Assembly: GCA_028641055.1 (NCBI GenBank)
Contig: CM054059.1
Location: 45,644,477 to 45,708,476, forward strand
DNA from: Alopecurus myosuroides
Lineage: Eukaryota; Streptophyta; Magnoliopsida; Poales; Poaceae
Length of the DNA stretch: 64,000 nt
Reading direction: 5' to 3'
How positions within the stretch are numbered: the first letter of the stretch is position 1; every line of letters begins with the position of its first letter. The notes under the pieces are model-generated. The model was given only the letters and a program-made list of their open reading frames with translations. It was not told the origin of the DNA and did not search any database. This document shows, in pieces, positions 20,753-31,001 of this stretch. Position numbers and translations under genes: made by a program.

Positions 20753-23641
20753 TCATGATAAATAAATAAAATGAAAAATGAAAACTCGTGAGATCATGGC
20801 AGGATTTACATACCCATCTAAGCTTGTAACTGGTGAGATCATGGCAGACTCATCCAATGGAGCATCCAATGAAACCTGTGAGACCATGGCAGAATCATCC
20901 AATGGAGCATCCAATGAAACTTGTGTGATCATAGCAGAACCATCCAATGGAGCATCCAATGAAACTGGTGAGATCATGTCAGAATCATCGACTGGAGCAT
21001 CCAGCGGATCATCAGCTGGAGCATCTGCTGGAGCAACTGGAGCATCAGTTGAATCATCAGCTGGATCATCAGCTGGAGCATCCAGCGGATCATCGAATGG
21101 AGCATATGGAACATCATGAACTTGATCATCATTTTCATGTGGAGCATCATCTGAATCACTTGACTGCTGATCATCATTTTCAAATGTTTCATCCGGCTGG
21201 TGATCATCATTTTCAAATGCTGCATCCGGCTGCTGACCATCATTTTCATCAGGCATACTCTCTCCAAACCCTGGATCTACTGCGTTATCACAATATTTGC
21301 CGAAATGACCAGTCCCACCACACCTTGTGCACTTACGCACCCTCGCTCCAACTCCACCTTCACTGCGACGTCGGTGTCGACTCTTCCTCGGTCTACCTGC
21401 AGCTCTCTTCAGAACCGGAGCACAAAGTTTGAATCCAGGGTCCACTTTATCCCATTGCTGTTTTCCCTCCAAAGCAGGCAAGGCATGTGCATATGTGGCT
21501 CTGAACATTGCTACAGAGTAGTAATCATGGACATACTGTTGTATATCCCCTGCTGGACCTGTCAGAGAAGTGATGAAAAACAAGGCATGAATGCATGGCA
21601 AACCAGTTATCTGCCATTGCCTACAACTGCAAGTTTTCTCTTCTAAATCCACTGGATATCTCCATTCTTTGTTATTTTTATCAAAGAATGATACCTCTGA
21701 TTTGGAATCCGAGATAAATCTCATGTTCATAACCAAGCCCTCTGTTTTTTCTTCAACACCTTCATCACAGACGGGATAATAACGTGGCCCATGAACTTTG
21801 CATTAGCTATTTCAAGACGGAAATGAAATTTCTCGGCATATTCTATCCTTATCCTGTCAAGCAAATCCGCCAAATAAAGATCCTTTAGTCTCCGGATCGT
21901 TGAGTTGAAAGATTCTGCAAGATTATTGTGCACATAGTCAACTTTGCTCACTTCACTGAATTGGCTTCTAGCCCATAACTTCGAGTGGTGTGTTTCCAAG
22001 TATTCCTTCACTTTCTCATTTGTGTACAACTGCCTCATGTGGTAGTTGTGCTTCCTCACACTGCAAGTCAAAGATGCAGACCATAAATTCTCGGTAAAAA
22101 ACTTTCCTTTGAATTTCTTCATAAAATTTGCAGCAAGGTGACGCATGCATTCCCTGTGCTCTACTCCTGGGAACACATTATCCACGGCCACTTCTAAACT
22201 TTGCATGCATCTGTGTGGATTACCAATCCATTGGGATGTCCAATAGCCTGGCGCAGATTCTGCAAAAACCATGTCCAGCTCTCCTCGGACTCTGTCTCCA
22301 GCACACCGTAGGCAACTGGAAAAACAAAACTGTGTGCATCAACTGCACAAGCTGCTACTAGCTGGCCTTTAAACCTCCCTGTGAGAAAAGTAGCATCAAT
22401 AGCCAAATAAGGCCTGCAGCCTACCAAAAAACCCATTTTGCAAGCTTGAAAGCACACAGAAACCCTCCTAAAGCATTGCTTGGTCCTTGTCACTTTCTTC
22501 AATGTGTAATCCACGGCGTGGTGATCAATTTCAACAACACTGCCTGGGCTTGTCCTCTCCACTTCAGCTTTGAATGAATACAACAACTGAAAACTTTCAT
22601 TCCAGTTACCATGGATAGATTCCAATGCTTTGTTTTTACCACTGAACACCCTCATGTATGGTAAATCTATCTTGAACTTGTCTTTCATGTTTTTCTGCAA
22701 TTGCTTTGCACTCACTTGATGGTTTTCTGCCACCCATTTTTTTACTTCATCCACCACCCATCTTGACTTGGCTGTGCTGATTGTTTGCTTCCTAAGGGTT
22801 GATTCTCCGCATGTGTGGGGAAAAGGGTTCACTTTTACCTGAACATTGGTGCTGCCACGCATTTTAGATGCGTGCATCCTCCATTGACAATCTTCAGACA
22901 CACAGCGCACGGTGTAGCGCCTTTTATCGCTCTTCTCAACTTTAAAGGCACGTTCTATCTTCATGCAGTACGTCACAAGTGCATTTCTACACTCAGCCAT
23001 GGAAGAAAAAATGCAACCTTCTTCCATAAGAGGGTTCGCAGGGTTCCATTCAACAGGTGTCCAGTCTTCCTCTTCTTCATCGCCACTGTCAGACTCATAT
23101 TGGATTTCAGCCCGAGGCGCCGGTCTTAAATTCCGAATAACATTAGGATATAGCCTCTCTTCATCATCCGCAGAAATGCAGGCATCCTCCTCCACTTCAA
23201 CATGAACCCTTCTCCCAGTGCCCACACTTGTCGAGCCACCACGTCGAGTTGGTTCTGGCTGGAGTTGACAGTACGACGTGATGGTCCTGCCGCAGAAGAT
23301 GAACCCGCCACCGTCTGTCCAACTGCCGGCATAACCACATCATTTTGCAGCTTCACATGAAAATTCGCTGCCTCCTTATGCTTAGCAAACATGGTAGCGA
23401 GCTCTTCATCATTACTAATTTGGATCCAATCTTTTCCCCCATCAAAGTATCTAAATTCCACTTCATCATGCAAACCCCAAGGATATGGGCTGCAAATTAT
23501 CTCCCCAAATTGTCTGAAACTCCAGTTACAATCCATTGGGACCGAATAACTGAAACCTCCTTGGTATTTCTTCTTACTGTCTGCATCGACGGTGTAGCGC
23601 TCCCTTCTAACGTTTATCAAGAAAGCAAACCGCAACTCCAT
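20753..23641 (-). pseudogene. MuDR-type (mudrA) MULE transposase, frameshifted
   Basis: From ATG 23641 the order is: an N-terminal PB1-like domain (MELRFAFLINV; YFDGGKDWIQISNDEEL), an acidic linker (SDSGDEEEEDW), the plant MuDR N-terminal domain (RRYTVRCVSEDCQWRMHASK), the MULE catalytic core (CRPYLAIDATFLTG; VIHTDACK; VEHRECMRHL), a SWIM zinc finger (CSCRQWQITGLPCIHA) and a CCHC knuckle (CTRCGGTGHFGKYC). It ends in an acidic Asp/Pro-rich repeat tail. Three frame breaks are seen: near 23230, near 22198 (loss of one A in GCAAAG) and near 21748. All conserved blocks survive, so decay is recent. The product would be the nuclear transposase acting on the 14362/24427 ends. Confidence 0.88.
20815..20990 (-). 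repeat. 45-bp coding repeat in the transposase tail
   Basis: The unit around GGAGCATCCAATGAAAC recurs four times. On the minus strand it encodes a 15-residue repeat, DAPLDxSAMIxxVSL. It follows a more degenerate Asp/Ala/Pro repeat (ADDPADDSTDAPVAPADAP). Confidence 0.85.
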
Positions 23642-24332
23642 CCTAACCCACGAAAACAGAGACGCAATCAGATGCAAATCAATGGCATCCCATGTCTAAT
23701 CGACAATTCAAAGCTCAGTACTTACCCATTGGGAACCCAATCGTGGACGCGGTGTGTCTCCGGCCCCATGGCGCGGCCGCTCTCCATTTCATTCGCCCAA
23801 TCCATTTCGTCGAGCAGGTGGCGGGCAGAGTGGTGGAACGAGCGCCCCACCAGCGGCGTCGCAGGACGGCCCCGGCGGTGAAGCAGGTGGCCACGCGGAA
23901 CGGCCGCGGCGGTGCAGGTGGTGCTGGCGGCGCAAATGCGTGCTGCTGGCTGCGACACAGGTGGCGGTGGGGCGCTGGCTGAGGAAGGTGGCGGTGGAGC
24001 AGGTGGTGGTGGCGCCGCAGGTGGTGGTGGTGCCGCAGGTGCTCGTGGCGCAGCAGGGGGTGGTGTGGAGGTGGCGGCGGCGAGAGCGGCAGCGCACGAC
24101 GGCGGGGCAACTAAATTGGGCGGCAGCGCACGACGGTGGTGGCGGGAACCTCGGGTGTGGACTATTCAGATTAGTCAACTAACTGCGCGGTCCCACCTGT
24201 AAGCTCCGGACGGTTTCAACGAGCTGGCAGTCCCACGCGGACCCACTTCGCGAAACGGAGTCTGACTCCTCCGGGCCCACTTCGCCTAACGGATTCGACT
24301 CCAAAATTACCGTTCCAGCCTCTCCATAGTAG

Positions 24333-24427
24333 TTGCGCACAGACTAAGGGCAAAACTGAGGTGGATTCCGCGCTAGGGGTAAAACTGAGCACAAGTGGAC
24401 CGCTGTGGGCAATTCGATAAAAAGCCC
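24333..24427 (-). repeat. Right terminal inverted repeat of the MULE
   Basis: Partner of 14362-14459. It ends in GGGCAATTCGATAAAAAGCCC and is followed directly by the target duplication TTTTTTTAA. The GC-rich stretch at 23700-24330, between it and the transposase ATG, is probably the transposase promoter and leader. Confidence 0.85.
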
Positions 24428-24436
24428 TTTTTTTAA

Positions 24437-25257
24437 CTCCTGGTTTTGATTCTGACAAAATGCTAGGTCAGAAAACTGCATACACACATCCCTTCTATAA
24501 ATCTTGCCTTTCGTTGTATTTGAAGTTCCCTAAATTATTGTCTCCATATGGTCATGTAATTTGGTCTTATTGCCAGATTATTCTATTGAGACCAACATCC
24601 TAAATGGGTGTGTCGTTTGGTATCTGAAAATATTTATCAATGTGGATGAATGGAGTTTGATTTGCAGGATGGATAAATGATTCTCCCACTTCTTCCACTT
24701 ATTAGAGATAAATGATTCTAACGGAACGATCCAATTATGTCCTTTATAGGTTATTACTTGACATCAGATATAGTGAGTTAGAACAGGAACAAGTTCTACT
24801 TTGGACATTTGTGAATATCTACAAGTCTCCAAATATGCTGCTGGAGTAACGCCAAACAATACTAGGCCCTCCAATTGTGCGAAGGGATAATTTGGCAAAT
24901 GTTAATATACGTACAAGAGGACTGACTTGACAGGGAACATTTTAACATTAGTTCGAACTAGATCATGTAAATAGGCTTTGTGGCTATTCTGGCTTAACTC
25001 ATTTTTCCTGGTGACATGTACATAAGACTGACAGTGTATATATCAAAATTTGAATGTGTTATTAGTTTATCACAGTGAAATTTTTTGTGGAGATGAAATG
25101 CAATTAAATCTTGGAAGATCAATTATATTACCAACATATAATTCTATGTCTGTTCACAAAAATTTCACATAGAATTTATTTTCATGAATATAGCTAAAAA
25201 TTAGTATGGTTACAAACCCAACATTATATGGTACCTGCGTTGCACGTGCACGTGTAC
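24437..25257. other. Intergenic, possible Helitron body
   Basis: About 820 bp of AT-rich sequence with no coding similarity. Its right end, TGCGTTGCACGTGCACG followed by TGTAC, resembles the hairpin near plant Helitron 3' ends. If the adjoining Stowaway MITE is taken out, the sequence reads ...GTACTAGT, giving the expected CTAG-T terminus. No 5' TC end was identified, so the element call is weak. Confidence 0.3.
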
Positions 25258-25259
25258 TA

Positions 25260-25352
25260 CTCCCTCCAGTCCGTAATTAGTGTCGTGAACTATGAAGGAA
25301 TTTGTACCAATCTAGTACTAATCCTGCGACACTTATTTCGGATAGGAGGTAG
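25260..25352. mobile_element. Stowaway-type MITE (Tc1/Mariner)
   Basis: 93 bp with inverted ends: CTCCCTCCAGTCCGTAATTA on the left and, reverse-complemented, CTACCTCCTATCCGAAATAA on the right, with GTGTCG shared just inside. A TA dinucleotide flanks both ends (25258-25259 and 25353-25354), the normal target duplication for this superfamily. Confidence 0.9.
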
Positions 25353-25554
25353 TAGTAAAAGAAATGTCCATAAGGTCGCTTTTGCAGCTGTCCAACTAGG
25401 ATGAAACTGCTCAGTTAATGAGGAATTGGCTTTTATTTTACAAATGACACATGGCTCACATGATCCTGTCCCTCCTGGACTTGCTGTTTCCTGACCAAAC
25501 CTAGTCTGATCAGACCCACTTTCATTTGACTTCTGTAAAGGAACTTCTTATTGA

Positions 25555-25640
25555 TATAAAAGTCACCACTTTTATAAAGCGAACTTATTAACATTTCAAT
25601 AGTAAAAAATGTCCTTTATAAAAGTGGACGGAGGGAGTAC
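25555..25640. mobile_element. Second Stowaway-like MITE, left end degraded
   Basis: The right end reads CTTTATAAAAGTGGACGGAGGGAGTA, whose reverse complement begins with the Stowaway signature CTCCCTCCGTCC. A partly complementary ACTTTTATAAAG lies at 25568-25579. The left terminal bases do not match well. Confidence 0.6.
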
Positions 25641-26921
25641 TATAAGTTGTTTGGTCTTTCATCACGAGAGCTCGGCTGCAAATAATCGTCCACGGGAGCA
25701 TGAGTCGACATTGATAGTGAAATAATCCAGATAAAATCATGTCACACGGCCTTTCTCCTTTTTCTTTTAACTTTTCCATTCCAAGAGAAGAAATCATGTC
25801 ACACTATTTTTAGCAAAACATTCGCAGACACTATTTCTCGCCCATTGCTGAGTCGTAGTAGGACTCACCAGCTGTAGACTCCTGCATGGGCCGACCCATG
25901 TGGGTTGTTCTATTTTTCGTTTGTTTTTTTCTTGTTTCTATTTGTTTTAAATTTTTATTTTTCTCAGTAATTTTTTAGTATGATTTTTTAAAAATCTGGA
26001 CCATTATCCAAAAAAATTCAATTCAAAAATTGTTTAACATTTTTTAAAATCTTTTTATTTTCAAAATGGTGTTCAGCATTTTTCAAAATTTGTTTATTTT
26101 TTTAAAAAAATCACTACTTTTGAAAAATATTCATTTTCAAATTTTTTTCACCATTTAAAAAATTTGCTCAAGCAATTTTCAAATTTTTGTTTAATTAAAA
26201 AATTGTTCAACATTTTTAAAAAACTGTTCAGTTTCAAAATTTATTTATTTTCAAAATTTTGTTCACTGTTTTAAAAATGGTTCACCGTTTCAAAAAATGT
26301 TCAAATATAAACATTTTGCATGCTCGAACATTTAAAACAAATTCTAAAATATTTCTAGAAGTAGGAAAAGCAAAAATGTAGAAAAAAGAGAAGGAAAAAT
26401 CAAAATGAAGTCGTTACCTCTTACTTACTTGGCCGACCTAGGAGCAAATCACCGCGGGCGATGCCTCGGGCCAGTCCGCTTCAAACGAGGGGCTTCCAAA
26501 ACAAGCAAACACTAGTAACCGCACATCAGCGGCGCAAATCGGTCGCGCCACCCGAAGCGTGCGCGTGATGGGTTGACACATTTTCGGGGGTCCGGTCCAT
26601 TTTTTTCCAAATATTTTTGTTTAATTTTATTTTTTTCAAATTGTTTTTCGTTGGGCGCAATTTTCTGTTTATTGTTCAACTTTTTTTTGTTTAAATTTAT
26701 TTTTTTTCAAAAAAAATGTGTTCATCCTGCGGCGGCAAAACATATTCAAGCAGTGCTACAGTTTGGGCCCAATATTCTACAGTAGAAGAAGGCCGGACGG
26801 AGCCCATTTAGACCTGGACGAACGGAGCCCATTTACGCGTTACGGTGTGTACAGCACCACAGAGCCCACGAGTCCGGAGCCGAGAGGAGGACGAGAGGAA
26901 GAGGAGGGAGAAGGCGGCATC
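25641..26921. other. AT-rich intergenic DNA and 5' flank of the CHCH gene
   Basis: 25900-26340 is a low-complexity run of TTTTCAAAATTTGTTC-type words with no gene. 26430-26560 is GC-rich, and 26580-26720 is again T-rich. The last 100 bp before the ATG at 26922 are GA-rich, like a plant 5' UTR. No convincing TATA box was found. Confidence 0.45.
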
Positions 26922-29900
26922 ATGGCGGCGGCTCATGCGGCACCGGCGTCCCCCACCCACCGCGCTTCCGTTCAGGCGACGTCGACCCCGCCTTACCCCA
27001 GCGCAGCTAGGATCGCCGACTCCTCCTGCTTCCCCCAGTACACCGCCTCCCTCAAGTGTACGTGTCTCGTCCCACGCCAATCCCTAATCCAGTCAGCCCC
27101 CGTTGCCACTTTCTCCCCGGCCATGATTTCTGATTGATTCCATGCGCGTATGGCGGATCTCTTGACGAAGTTTTGATATATCCGCAGGTCTGGAGACCAG
27201 CCAAGACAAGAGCAAGTGCCAGCAGCAGTTTGACGACTACAAGGAGTGCAAGAAGAGAGAGGTCTCCTTTAATCTTTATCCCAATTCCTCTCTAGCCTTT
27301 TGTGATGATGGTGTATGGCTTCGAATTACACGCATACATTTGTTGTTTGTCAACATGTCTATGTTCTGTGCACGTATCTGTTCAAGATTACCGATAGCTT
27401 ATCCCAGACCTATTCTGCCCTTATATCCTAGACCTATAGTGAAACTTGTCTGTAATGGACTTCAATTCCTTGAAGTTATTACCTTTTAAAACAAATGTTG
27501 GTGCACCTTCTTATGATTTTTTTCTTTGCCCAACTGCTCGAAACGCTACCAGTCTTCTCATGCAGAAACAGTGGTTATGTGGGCACTGTAAAATGGCATG
27601 ATCCTAACATGATTTAGAGTAAGTAACAAGTGCATAAGAAGTAACATTAACATGCACATACAGAAAGGGCATTATGATATGGAACGGCAACTACCCTGTA
27701 CTGAGTTCGTGGTGACGAGTGCAGACATACACGTTCAGACATGTATTGAAAATTGAATGAAAGTACTTCCAGTTTTCGGTACTTCCTTTATTGGTAAGTC
27801 CGCTGATATACAGTATCTCTTAGACTTTTAGCCTTAAGAAAATGCCTTACCTTCATTGTCAGTAACCAATTTTCCTTCATCACTATAGCTCAGTTATGTG
27901 CACATCAGATGATCTCCTCTTGAATACCGAAACAGACCTCCAGAGTGAACCAAGCAGCTAGCTTCGAGTGCCTTTGTGCACTTGCCGATATGTGCTCAAG
28001 GAGGTCCTATAGGTTATCTTGGACATCAAGTCCCTACCTTGAAGTTGCAACTATCTGTAGTGGACTTTAATTCTTCAAGTTACCTTAAAAAGCATTAGTG
28101 CACATCCTTGTCAATTTGTGTTTGCACAACTGTTCTAAGGACTTTTGGTTCAACTCGAACGAGATTCCTTGCGCTCGATAATAGTGGAGAAACCATGTTC
28201 AACTCACCTATAAAGTTATAATATTAGTAATAAGTGCATACGAAGTAACATTAACATCCACATACAGAAAGGGCATCGTAACATGGAAAACCAACTAGAC
28301 TTTACTGAGTTCATAACTATGAGTGAACTTACACACACAGAAACATGGCAACATATCCTATGCATCCTGGGGTTGCCGTGTATCCGTGCATACGTCCATT
28401 TCGGACCCTCAGATTTAAATCACACAGACCACATGAGAATCGTCATAATTTGCACTTATACGCCCGCCTATACACAAGTCATTGAAATATTTACACTTAA
28501 TCCCCTCCAAACGTTTCTATCCCTTGGAACGATTGTTCCAACCACCAGCAAACCCTGCCAAGGAAGAATTGCAATGCATGCATGCTACGAGACCTTCAGG
28601 AGCCGTTTATGGTGGTGGTGGCAACTCGCAACCAACATCATGAGTTTTCGCCTTCCGCCGTCGCTGCCGACTGCATCATTTGCTGGTCGCCACCGTACTC
28701 CCTGATACCTGCTCTCCGGCTTTGGGCCGCTGCGGCCACCACAGCAAACTGTGCTGTGTGGCCGCTGCCGTTGACCACCGTGGCAAGCCGTGTTGTATTG
28801 TCGCCGCTGGTCACCGGCTGTCGGCCGCCGCGTTGCTGTCATTGATCTGCCATCCTAAGGATTTGATCTAGTTGTTGCCGCTGCTGGCTGCCGCCGCTAG
28901 TGCTGAAACCTGTGTTGTATTGTTGCCGCGAATCGTCAGCAGCAGGCCGCTGGGTGGTGTGATCGTCGATCTGATCTGGGAGTATACAATCGGTTATTTA
29001 GGAATACAACGACTTCCTTTTTAGGGGGTCTATTAATTAATGCAAAATAGCCACGTTTCTGTGCGTGGGGTTGAAATTTGAGGGTCCAAAACGGACGGAT
29101 GCACGGATACACGGCAACCCCAGGATGCATAGGATACGTTGCCCAGAAACATATTGAAACTTGAAAGTGCTTCCTGCTTTAGATACATTCCTTTCTTGGT
29201 CAGTGAGCTGGTATGCTTCCGAAGTCTAGAATTGGTAATGTGCTTACCTTCCCTTTTCAATAACCAACCCCCCTTCGTCCCATAGTTCAGTCGTGTTCAC
29301 ATCAGATAATCTCTTTTGGATTACGAAACTAGCCTCCAGGGTGAGCTAAGTTGCTACATTTAGCGCTCTATGCCTCTGTTGAGATTTTATAACGGCTACC
29401 TTTGAGCGCTCTATTGAACTTGTATAATGGTGTATGGTGTGTGTTGTATGATACTTGGCCAGGCCAGTACCTCCATTTACTGATGTGACCATATTTTCCA
29501 CTATGTCGACGCTGTGTTAAATTTGCTCACTCCTTGATGCCTCCAATTAAAATTCTTCATTGTACACAAATAGGACATGATAAATGTGGTGTACTGTTTA
29601 TCGGATTTTAGCATTCCTTTTTTGCTTCCACACCCCATAAACAAATGTTTATAAAATCCTTAATATGAAATCCATTACCATGGGCTGCTCTGAAGTAAAA
29701 TCTTTACTTTGTTTTTCTGACTATGTACTCATCCTAGGGTCCTTAATTTGCAATTGTAAAAGGGTAATTACCATATTCACTGTACTATTAATCTTCTACC
29801 TTGTCATTTGAACCTTCCATGGTGCTTCTTTCCGTTCCTGGGTTATCCCTTACCTCGCTCTCATACATCTTTAGCAGATCTGATAAGATCTCAAACTGGA

Positions 29901-30274
29901 AAGTGTTTGTGTGGATTGCGATATAAAATAATAACGCAGTGACAGAATGTATTAAAATAATTTCGGCATTTCAATGAGGGTTGCATGGAAATTTCTTAGC
30001 AAATCTGCATGGCATATACCTTTATATTCAAATGAAAAACAGATTTCAGGTTACCTGAATTATTATTCTGAAGTAACATCTAACCAAATTTTGCTTCTAA
30101 GCATGAGTTTTTTCCTTATACATACATAATACTGAGCAGTTCTCTGCACATGCTAGATCGCTCTGTCCTATTGGTTTCCATCTCTTGTGTGTGTCTAACA
30201 TTGCGCTTGTATTTCTACGTTCACAGAGGGAGGCTCGGCTTGAACGAAACCGGAGCCGGACATTGTTCGGGTGA
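26922..30274 (+). CDS. Twin-CX9C (CHCH) mitochondrial protein, COX19/COX23-like
   Basis: Three exons: 26922-27057 (donor GTACGT), 27188-27261 (acceptor CCGCAG, donor GTCTCC) and 30227-30274 (acceptor TTCACAG), joining in frame to 85 residues. Residues 36-46 (CFPQYTASLKC) and 55-65 (CQQQFDDYKEC) are the two CX9C motifs that form the disulphide-linked helical hairpin of CHCH proteins, followed by a basic helix (KKREREARLERNRSR). Such proteins are imported into the mitochondrial intermembrane space by the Mia40 route, and several assist cytochrome c oxidase assembly. The Ala/Ser-rich N-terminus (about 30 residues) is poorly structured. Spacing and size best fit the COX19/COX23 group, but assignment within the group is uncertain. 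Intron 2 (about 3 kb) contains a tandem duplication and a small MULE. No defect was seen. Confidence 0.85.
27400..29380. repeat. Diverged tandem duplication within intron 2 of the CHCH gene
   Basis: Copy A (about 27400-27990) and copy B (about 28020-28346 plus 29144-29380) share ordered blocks: CTGTAATGGACTTCAATTC / CTGTAGTGGACTTTAATTC, CACATACAGAAAGGGCAT in both, and GTGCACATCAGATGATCTC / GTTCACATCAGATAATCTC. Copy B is interrupted by the MULE at 28347-29143. Confidence 0.8.
28347..29143. mobile_element. Non-autonomous MULE (797 bp) in an intron
   Basis: The ends are inverted repeats of roughly 75 bp: the left starts GGCAACATATCCTATGCATC and the right, reverse-complemented, starts GGCAACGTATCCTATGCATC. 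An identical 9-bp duplication CAGAAACAT flanks it (28338-28346 and 29144-29152). It encodes no transposase. The interior (about 28590-28970) is GC-rich with many CCGCTGC-type words, unlike the surrounding intron, and could be captured genic sequence (Pack-MULE), though I recognise no source. Confidence 0.92.
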
Positions 30275-30748
30275 GCATTTCGAGGAGCATTGTGCAGTGA
30301 ACCGAAGAGTTAATTCTACTGAAATCATGACTTGTTTGATTTCCTGACGCTTTTAAGTTATTGAAGTTAGAAAAATAGTAGGGTTCAGAGAGATGTACGG
30401 ACAATATGGCACCAGAGAATTTCTAGAATAAAATGGCACTCCCAGAAACTCTCATTGGATGCCTGAAACCGCGTCGTCTTGACGTGGCGGTCGGTCCGAG
30501 TGCTTTGTATGTCAACGTTGTTTGTTGTTTTCGATGGTTTATTGAATGAATAATGGAAAGCGTGTGAGGGATTATCTATACCAGTAATTGGGAATCAATC
30601 TTGTGATTGCGAAGTACTAATCTTGTGTGCCATGGAAGTAAGCAACTTCTCAACTAAGCATCCCACCTGATTTGAGATCGTCGTAATCAGCCAGTGGTAA
30701 GCCTCGTCAGCCAGGGATATAAAAAAATGCTTGAAGTCTCCCCGTTGC

Positions 30749-30955
30749 AGGCAAAGTCTTATTGACTTGAATTAAACTTTTGGAGACTAGGACGGCAGTT
30801 ACTTTGTTTGATATCTTGTGCGATTCCAGATTGATATTTAGAACTAGTGCATTATTGTCCATTTGGAGGCAAGTCTCATTGACTTGCATTAAACTTTGAG
30901 ATCTGAACTGCTATAACTTGGCCTGACGGCTCGTGCAATTTGCAAACCGGCCAAC
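30749..30955. repeat. Diverged direct repeat upstream of the GH32 gene
   Basis: GGCAAAGTCTTATTGACTTG at 30751 and GGCAAGTCTCATTGACTTGC at 30871 begin two related stretches of about 85 bp, spaced 120 bp. Both continue with ATTAAACTTTTGGAG / ATTAAACTTTGAGAT and TTGTGCGATT / TCGTGCAATT. The second copy ends about 50 bp before the GH32 start codon. Confidence 0.7.
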
Positions 30956-31001
30956 CCATCCCATTAGTACTTTTGTCTCCTCTCTGATCCTGATTCGCGC
31001 C

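Larger units (their letters stand above)
14362..24427 (-). mobile_element. Complete 10-kb Mutator-like element (MULE) with accessory ORFs
   Basis: Both ends are defined. The left end begins GGGTTATTTAACAGGGTGCC and the right end, reverse-complemented, begins GGGCTTTTTATCGAATTGCC; the similarity continues for about 95 bp. Identical 9-bp duplications TTTTTTTAA flank the element (14353-14361 and 24428-24436), as expected for MULEs. In plus-strand order it holds a GRF-zinc-finger/membrane gene (+), minisatellites, a charged coiled-coil ORF (-), a 348-bp satellite array, a 202-bp repeat and a mudrA-type transposase (-). The transposase is frameshifted, so this copy is not autonomous. Confidence 0.88.

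Noticed and set aside
23700..24200. Several overlapping 80-140 codon ORFs on both strands
   Set aside because: High G+C leader of the MULE transposase. His/Pro or Gly/Ala-rich readings in every frame are compositional.
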